Part shown: in pieces, positions 57,200 to 64,000 of the stretch | How the letters are laid out: the number at the start of each line of letters is the position of its first letter | Position numbering within the stretch: the stretch's first letter is position 1 | Source of the DNA: Cliona cf. orientalis | Lineage: Eukaryota > Porifera > Demospongiae > Clionaida > Clionaidae | Assembly: GCA_963930775.1 (NCBI GenBank) | Contig: OZ005689.1 | Span: 18,251,775-18,315,774, forward strand | DNA length: 64,000 nt | Reading direction: 5' to 3' | The notes under the pieces: model-generated | The model's database searches: none | What the model saw: only the letters and a program-made list of their open reading frames with translations | Told to the model about the DNA's origin: nothing | Made by a program: the position numbers and the translations under genes

Positions 57200-58477
57200 A
57201 TGGCGTGTTTGTGTAAGGCCTGCGGAGAATCTTTGTCGGAAAAGAAAGGAGACAGAAAGAGTTTGACAGGAGAGGCAGCTGGAGTGCGCTCCGTATACGG
57301 CATCCTTATGCTCTTCCTTACCGACTGATGTCCTCGATATCAGCCAAGCGTTTACCATGAATATCTCAGCAAAGATCCAGCATTCGTATGCAAGAGTTGT
57401 TTCAACTTACTAAAGAAGTACAGCGATATGAGAGATAACTTGGAACGCATGAGGTCAAAAATAACGCAGGATTTCAATGTCATGCAGCCTGAGCGACGTG
57501 AGTCAGCACATTATAAGAATATTGTTATGCTCTAATTAGAATTCACAACACGCATATTATACTATATCTATGTGCAGTCCCAGGCGCTTGAATAAAATGA
57601 TTCGCAGCTCAAGAAGCGTACATGGAGTTCAGCTATAGACATGCCAGACGAATCTCCGGCAAAGAGACCAAGGTTGCAAGACACTACACGTCGAAAGCTG
57701 TTTGTTCCAGGAGCAGGTGGGCAAGCATCCTCAGCTGTTACTCTAAGTGATGGAGGGACCTGGATAATTACCATATATCTGTGTTAATTTTCACTTCATT
57801 ATTATGTAGGTCGTTGTAGGCTATGAAAAGAAGCCTAGTTACTTTCATTTAACACAGTCACTGAAGAAGCTAGGGAGGTACGTCGGTCGAGGAAATCGAA
57901 GATCAATCGCAAGAGCAGCTGTGGACAACTCGACTTTACGTCCAGAGCTTGCAACCGCAATGTGCTGTACTGTTGGAGCTGAAATAAAGTGTGTGTGCTC
58001 AGATTCACATGACTCGATCCTCCGAATGAAGAATAAGACAGCACTGGAGCACTTTACATGGGAAACAGTATGGAATGAATTGGAGCAAAAGGCACCAACC
58101 CTGACGGCCATCTTACTTGGACTTGCTCCTACCTCTAAGCGGGAAAGTGAACATATCAAACCTGCTTTGAGTCTGTGTGCCAGTATCCTACTGAAGCTGC
58201 GCAATGACAAGGTCATCCTTGTACAGAGTGTCATATCTCTAGTGATGAAGGCTGGTCATGCATCTAAGCAAGTATGTTTACTTACTCAAATTCTATTGGT
58301 ATTTATGATGGTTTACTCTATTGTAGGTATTTACTAGGCTGCATAAACTGGGGATTTGTTTGACTCATACCTCGACTATGGCATTGATGGAGAATATAGC
58401 TGATGGTCATGACGAAGAAGTTCTTGAATGGCAAGATGACCTAGTGGTCCGAGTCCCCTCTCCCGATCCAATGGTAA
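57200..58477 (+). pseudogene. 5' part of a second DUF6589-type gene with ZAD-like finger
   Basis: Begins MACLCKACGESLSEKKGDRK. After a TGA at 57326-57328 the same frame continues YHEYLSKDPAFVCKSCFNLL and ends at a GTGAGT donor (57498). The two CxxC pairs fit an N-terminal zinc finger. A later exon gives DESPAKRPRLQDTTRRKLF. The next (about 57822-58271) gives GYEKKPSYFHLTQSLKKLG..ELATAMCCTVGAEIKCVCSD and ILVQSVISLVMKAGHASKQ. After a 55-bp intron the frame resumes VFTRLHKLGICLTHTSTMAL and ends DLVVRVPSPDPM before GTAAGA. This is the region that precedes DUF6589 in related proteins. The DUF6589 core itself would lie beyond the Harbinger elements, outside the window. The in-frame TGA suggests a pseudogene, though a missed intron cannot be excluded. 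Confidence 0.5.
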
Positions 58478-58761
58478 GACTGGTAAACGTTTTGATGGTT
58501 AGTGTATACACAATAAAGGTTTCAATAGCCCCGTTTACACGCAGTGTTTAACGCGGATTGGAACGCGCGTTAATTTAACTCGCATACGTGTAAACGCGCT
58601 AACGCGCATTGGAAACTGGATTACGTAACCCACCTCAGGATGTGGGCTGAACCCGGATTGAATCTGGATTAGGCGCGAAATGTGTGCGTGTAAACAGCTG
58701 ACGCGAGTTAAGTGTAGCGGGTTGGAGCTGCTAGCCACCATAGATTGACTACAACTGAAGT

Positions 58762-59813
58762 ATGGCCACCACAAGCACCTCTCGCGGTTCTTCTTGGTCT
58801 GATAACGAGGTCAGGGCTCTCATTAGCATCTGGGGAGAGGATAGAATCCAGGAGGAGCTGGATGGAGCGGTGAGAAACCAGGCCATATTTAATAGTATAG
58901 CAAAGAAGATGGAAGAAAAAGGATATGACAGAGATTGGCAACAATGTAGAAATAAAATCAAAAACTTAAAAAAAGAGTATAGACAAATTAAGGATCATAA
59001 TGGGCAAACTGGGAGAGGGAGGAAAACGTGCAAGTACTACAAAGAAGTAGATGATATATTGGGACATCGTCCAGCATCTATGCCAGCTGTTGTACTTGAC
59101 ACCAGTACCACCAGCAACAGCAGCAGCACGACTGAAGATACCAGTACCAGAGCTGAAGGAGAAGAAATTGAAACGAATGGTAATCAATAATTTTTACAAT
59201 GTAATAACAATAATGATTTGTATACCGTATAATAATTTATATGCATGTACCTACTAATGTACAGATGGAGATGACGTTCAAGCGACTGCACCCCTGGATA
59301 GTGCACTTGTTCCTCAGGCAGCTGATTCCATACAGAGTGAGAAGAAATCTGGGGATACAACAGGTGTGCATGTGTTAAATGCATGTACATGGTACAGGAC
59401 ACACACACACACCACAATTAAGCACATTTCTAATCCACAGATACTCAGTAAACACCAACATGCATTTCTAGTCCTCTCACTTTTTCTCCACTTGCACACG
59501 CACACATATACATGGTCATGCGCACACACCCACACCACTAGCTACCCCACCAAGAAAGAAGCCTCGACTACAGAAAAAGAGCAAAGCAGAAAAGGCAATT
59601 GATAAAGCAATGGAGTCCTTCATGGTATACCAGCGTGAGGCCGATGAACAGTACCAGAAATATGAAGAGGAGCATTGGCAGGACATAGAACTAGAAGAGA
59701 AAAGGAGGGAAGATCGAGAGCATGATGTTCGGATAATGCAGATGCTAGGCAGTATGTTTCAAGGTGGCAGCTACAACAGTTATAATACAGACCAATACGA
59801 GTTTGACTATTAA
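58762..59813 (+). CDS. Harbinger Myb/SANT-like DNA-binding protein, intact
   Basis: Exons 58762-59179, 59265-59363 and 59542-59813 join in phase across GT-AG introns to 262 codons plus stop. The N-terminal Myb/SANT-like (trihelix) domain has WSDNEVRALISIWGEDRIQE, GYDRDWQQCRNKIKNLKKEY and the tail GHRPAS. The middle is Ser/Thr/Glu-rich. The C-terminus has a basic patch (PPRKKPRLQKKSKAEKA, a likely nuclear signal), an acidic coiled coil (YQKYEEEHWQDIELEEKRRE) and FQGGSYNSYNTDQYEFDY. In Harbinger elements this partner recruits the nuclease to the ends and to the nucleus. No lesion is visible, unlike in the neighbouring nuclease. Confidence 0.85.
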
Positions 59814-59940
59814 AAACAGAACAGTCATGATACATGATACTATAATTATTATGATGAAGTATTCAGCTGTTATTGTTACATGTACCTATTGCAGTTAAGC
59901 TGAGCTTGGTACATGTAGACGATAATTATGCTACAGAGTC

Positions 59941-61193
59941 TCAGTCAGTAAATTGTGACTTTAAAGCATTTCTTATGCTGACTGCACTATCCTGAGGCTG
60001 AGAAGGGGCTGCTATGCCTGAGCTACTTCCTTGACTCTCAACTCCTTCAAGCCACTCTTCACTAAACTGTTCTCCATGAACTTCACAGATGTTGTGAAGG
60101 ACACAACATGCGGTAACCAATTCTGGTACATCTCTGACATCCACATCCAAACGCTTAAGTAAGCATCTCCATCTACCTTTCAGACGACCGTAACCGTGCT
60201 CAACCACCACCCTAGCTTTGCTTAAACGATAGTTAAATCTTTTCTGTTCACGAGTTAAATGGCCGTTGTTCGGGTATGCCTTCATCAACCAGGGCAGGAG
60301 TGGGTATGCGGGATCACCAAGAATAATAAGAGGAACGTCCTTTCCATCGATTTGCTCCTTCCAGTCTGGCAAAAGGTTACCACTCTGTCCCCTTTGATAT
60401 AGACTAGAGTTGGCGAAGACGCGAGCATCGTGAACCCGACCTGGCCAGCACACGTACACATCTGTAAAACGGCCTCGATGGTCGACAGTGCCTTGAAGGA
60501 TAATGGAGTGCCAGCCTTTCCTGTTGTAGTAGTCGGCTGGACACTCCTGAGGAGAGATGATGGGGATGTGAGATCCATCGACTGCTCCTGCTCACTGAGG
60601 AAAACCCAGATCACGCTCAAAACCATCAATAATCTCTCTCAAAGCTGTTCCAGCAGGAAATCTTACGTAGCAAGGCAGCAGACTCTTTACGATGGCAGAA
60701 CACACATCCTTGGACACCAAATGGTAGATTTTGACACGCCAAATAAGTGACTAATGGTACGATAGTCAGCACCTGTTGCTAAAAACCATAGTGTAAGCGC
60801 AACACGCATGTCAGTAGGCACTGCTCTTCTCATATCTGTATCACTTTTCTCGATGGAGGACCGTACTTCATCGCACAAGTACATGAAGGTACACTGTGAC
60901 ATACGGAAATTCTGTAGCCAATCTTCTGGTGTAAATGTGGACTTTACAACATACTCCCACCAATGGGTACTTCTCTCTTTTATCCAAATTGTCCTTTCTG
61001 GCGACAGATTGCAACAACTGACGGTCATCAACATAAGAAACATCATACGCTCCATAGCCTGCCTTCTCAAAAATGCTCGCCTGCGCCTTCTCCTCTCCTC
61101 TTTCATTCGTTCCAATCTCTTAGCGGCCCTACGCTTTCTTTTCAGCGAAATGTTCCGAACTACCACAGCAACAACACGCTTATCCATTGCCAA
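59941..61193 (-). pseudogene. Harbinger DDE nuclease (element 1), broken
   Basis: Starts at 61193 with a Lys/Arg-rich region (NISLKRKRRAAKRLERMKEE), then STHWWEYVVKSTF, MSQCTFMYLCDEV and the HTH-like GADYRTISHLFGVSKST. The DDE_Tnp_4 core follows: GAVDGSHIPI with the first aspartate, GWHSIILQGTVDHRGRF, WPGRVHDARVFANS with the second, LGDPAYPLLPW, and KARVVVEHGYGRLKGRWRCL with the glutamate. A frameshift near 60720 and a TGA at 60592-60594, where element 2 has Cys before AGAVDGS, inactivate it. The C-terminus SAVSIRNALKSQFTD is intact. Confidence 0.85.
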
Positions 61194-61604
61194 CGAAAGA
61201 CTCTATAGTGATACTTGTACGTTCCTAAGCCGTTACTAGGCAATCGTACCCCCTACGTGCATGCTCAAACCCCACACAAACAACAGTACCAACGAATACT
61301 TACCTGCCAACTTGTTCTTGTCTGTTAAACGAGCCATCGAGCCCTCCTCTTCATCTTTTGAGCTTCTTTAGCCCCGTTTACACGCAGTGTTTAACGCGGA
61401 TTGGAACGCGCGTTAATTTAACTCGCATACGTATAAACGCGCTAACGCGCATTGGAAACTGGATTACGTAACCCACCTCAGGATGTGGGTTGAACCCGGA
61501 TTGAATCTGGATTAGGCGCGAAATGTGTGTGTGTAAACAGCTGACGCGAGTTAAAGGAAGCGGGTTGAAGCAGCTAGCCACCACACAGTGACCACAGAGC
61601 AATT

Positions 61605-62582
61605 ATGGCAACCCCAAGCACTTCTCGTGGCTCCTCATGGTCAGACAATGAGGTCAGGGCTCTCATCAGCATCTGGGGTGAGGATAATATTCAAGAGGAA
61701 CTGGATGGAGCTGTAAGAAATCAAGTGATATTCAACAATATTGCAACAAAGATGCGTGAGAGAGGCTATGAGAGAGATTGGCAACAATGTCGAACAAAAA
61801 TAAAAAATCTAAAAAAAGAATACAGGCAGACAAAGGATCACAATGGGCAAACTGGAAGAGGGAGGAAAGTCTGCAAATTTTACAGGGAGCTGGACAACAT
61901 CATAGGTCACCGCCCAGCATCGGTACCAGCAGTTTTGCTGGACACTGGTACCACCAACAGCAGCAGCAGTTCCACTGAAAACCTTTAAGGAGACGATAGT
62001 ACTGAAGGAAGAGAAGAAATCGAAACAAATAGTAATAAACATACGATTATAATGCAACAAAATAAATACTAATGTCATACATACATTTCTCGTTTGTCAA
62101 TAGATGGAGATGATGTTCAAGCGAATGCACCCTTGGACAGTGCACTTGTTTCCGAGGCAACACTGAGCAGCATAAATGAAACTGGGGAAGAAACAGGTGT
62201 GCATGTATGATAGTAGTGAATGTATTATGTACCTACATAATAAAATTATTGTGCACTCGCTCACACTCACACATACACCCCCTAGCTACTCCACCCGCAA
62301 AGAAACGGAAAGTGCAAAAGAGGAGTAAGGCAGAGGACAGTGGAGAAGGCAATGGAATCCTTCATGGTGTACCAGCGTGAAGCAGAGGAGAGATATCAGA
62401 GGAATGAAGAGGAACGTTGGCAAGGAGAGATTGAAATGGAAGAAAAGAGAAGGAAAGAAGATCAAGAACATGAGATGAGGATGATGAGGATGATGGCCCA
62501 GATGTTCCAGGGTCCGGGTAGCAGCTATCACAGGCAGTACCAATTTGATTATTTACCATCACAGCACGATAATTATGATTAA
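61605..62582 (+). pseudogene. Harbinger Myb/SANT protein (element 2)
   Basis: Homologous to the gene at 58762: the SANT-like domain (WSDNEVRALISIWGEDNIQE, DWQQCRTKIKNLKKEYRQTK) is intact. The frame meets TAA at 61986-61988 (STENL-stop) where the sister continues. A middle exon (DGDDVQANAPLDSALV near 62103) is present. The C-terminal exon (MESFMVYQREAEERYQ..FQGPGSSYHRQYQFDYLPSQ) is also present, but an extra base near 62336 may shift its frame. Likely dead, recently. Confidence 0.75.
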
Positions 62583-62719
62583 CTATGTACTATTCAACTG
62601 CTGCTACCATAATACAATATTGCTGCTGTTACATGTACATGTACCATAATAATATTTCTAGCTACTGCTGTTACATGTACATGTGTATTGGTACGTAAAT
62701 ATGCTACATGGTTTGTTCC

Positions 62720-63958
62720 TTAGTTGGCAAAATGAGACGTTAGAGTATTTCTAATGCTGACAGCACTATCTTGTGGCTGAGCTGCAACTGAACTACACTC
62801 ACTCCCTTGACACTCGACTCCATCTAACCACTCCTCACTGAATTCTTCTCCATGACGTTCACAAATATTGTGCAATACACAACAAGCAGCAACTACTTCC
62901 GGCACATCACCAACGTCCACGTCCAACCGCTTAAGCAAACATCTCCACCTCCCTTTCAATCGTCCGTAGCAATGTTCAACTACCACTCGAGCTTTGCTTA
63001 GACGATAGTTGAATTGCTTCTGCTCAGTGGTCAAATGCCCATTGTTAGGGTGTGCTTTCATAAAAGGGGATAGGCAGGATCACCAAGCACAACAAGGGGT
63101 ACATCACTTCCAGCTATCTGCTCTTTCCAGTCAGGCAATAGATTGCCATTTTGTCCCTTCTGATACAAGCTTGAGTTAGCGAAAACACGAGCATCATGAA
63201 CTCTACCTGGCCAGCCTACGTATACGTCGATAAAGCGCCCTCGATGGTCAACGGTTCCTTGTAGGATGATGGAGTGCCAACCTTTGCGGTTATAATAGTC
63301 GGCTGGACATTCTTTTGGGGAGATAATGGGAATATGAGACCCATCCACAGCTCCAGCACACTGGGGAAAGCCATACTCATTCTTAAAGCCATCAACAACC
63401 TCCCTTAAAGCAGCTCCTGTAGGAAAAAGTATGTATCGAGGAAGCAGAAGCTTCACAATGGCAGAAGATACCTCCTTAGACACTAAACAAACGGTTGACT
63501 TCGACACACCAAATAAGTGGCCAATGGTGTGATAATCTGCTCCGGTTGCTAAAAACCACAGTGTCAGGGCTACACGCATATCGGTAGGAATTGCTTTCCT
63601 CATTTCAGTATCATTCTTCTCAATAGACGACCATAGCTCATCACATAAGTACGAAAAAGTACACTGTGACATGCGGAAATTCTCTATCCAATCGTTCTGT
63701 GTGAATGTTGACTTCACGACATGCTCCCACCAATGACTACTTCTTTCTTTTGTCCAAAGCATTCTTTCTTGTGATAAATTCAAACATGCCACAGACATTT
63801 AGCATCACAAACACCAATCGCTCTATAGCTTGCCTCCTATCAAATTCTCTCCTGCGTCTACTTTTTTTCTGTTTCATCAACGTCAACCTCTGAACAGTCC
63901 TGCGCTTACTCCTCAATAAACGGGCCCGAACTATCATAGCAGCAACACGTTTATCCAT
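62720..63958 (-). pseudogene. Harbinger DDE nuclease (element 2), broken
   Basis: Same order as in element 1: basic N-terminus (LLRSKRRTVQRLTLMKQ), WTKERSSHWWEHVVKSTF, GVSKSTVCLVSKEVSSA, QCAGAVDGSHIPIISPKECP, GRVHDARVFANSSLYQKG and VVVEHCYGRLKGRW. The core is a single 246-codon frame with all catalytic residues. A one-base insertion near 63795 separates the N-terminus, and a short deletion at 63060 (PAYPLL then MKAHPN, missing PWL) shifts the last 113 codons. Confidence 0.85.
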
Positions 63959-64000
63959 TGTCAGTGGTGTACTTGTATGTTTCCAAGCCGTTACTAGGCA

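Larger units (their letters stand above)
58527..61379. mobile_element. PIF/Harbinger element 1
   Basis: Left end AGCCCCGTTTACACGCAGTG, about 190 bp of which recur at 61380. It carries two convergent genes: a Myb/SANT gene on plus and a DDE nuclease on minus, the standard Harbinger content. The matching right inverted end (..GTAAACGGGGCT) was not found before 61380, so the right end is lost or overwritten by element 2. It follows the GTAAGA donor of the preceding gene and so lies in its intron. Confidence 0.8.
61380..64000. mobile_element. PIF/Harbinger element 2, runs off the window
   Basis: Begins with the same AGCCCCGTTTACACGCAGTG end as element 1, in the same orientation. It is a diverged sister with the same two-gene layout. 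Its right end is beyond the window. Confidence 0.8.

Overview
This is a eukaryotic, almost certainly metazoan, nuclear window. Short GT-AG introns, AT-rich gene-poor spacers, NRF1-like palindromes and a dense mixture of DNA transposons, MITEs and a tyrosine-recombinase retroelement fit an early-branching animal. The families present (KDZ, pogo with a C-terminal zinc finger, DUF6589, DUF3987, Ngaro-like, Harbinger pairs) point to a sponge. That assignment is inference; no host marker gene settles it.

Layout. 1-3.5 kb: a MITE, then the first copy of a ~3 kb repeat duplicated in direct orientation at 46.8-49.4 kb; both copies contain the same pogo-type MITE. 3.7-4.5 kb: AT-rich degenerate tandem repeats. 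4.7-9.65 kb: a decayed DUF3987 gene and an unknown gene on the minus strand, divergent from a decayed KDZ transposase on the plus strand. 9.7-12.3 kb: MITEs, a 38-bp minisatellite and AT-rich tandem repeats. 12.7-16.2 kb: a Gypsy integrase scrap, a hAT-like MITE, a broken hAT transposase with a TTF zinc finger, and a TA-flanked MITE. 18.1-28.0 kb: TTAA-flanked elements around and inside a nearly complete Ngaro-like YR retrotransposon (gag, RT-RNase H, recombinase, split direct repeats). 29.7-33.2 kb: a decayed CACTA/EnSpm-type transposase. 33.5-42.35 kb: the best-preserved gene of the window, a seven-exon DUF6589 gene whose predicted exons join into one open frame of 792 codons; its large second intron holds an antisense, decayed pogo transposase. 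42.5-44.5 kb: a RecQ-like helicase pseudogene. 46.8-57 kb: repeats and MITEs with little coding. 57.2-58.5 kb: the 5' part of a second gene of the DUF6589 type. 58.5-64 kb: two PIF/Harbinger elements head to tail, placed after a splice donor of that gene.

The sequence is a record of serial insertion rather than of a cooperating operon. Two observations stand out. A 1,009-bp TTAA element sits in the YR recombinase gene so that removing it with one TTAA restores the frame. The DUF6589 gene kept all splice junctions open while every clear transposase ORF around it decayed. Intact coding units by eye: the DUF6589 gene, the Ngaro gag (one 140-bp intron) and the Myb/SANT gene of the first Harbinger (three exons, 262 aa). 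All calls come from reading the sequence without database searches.
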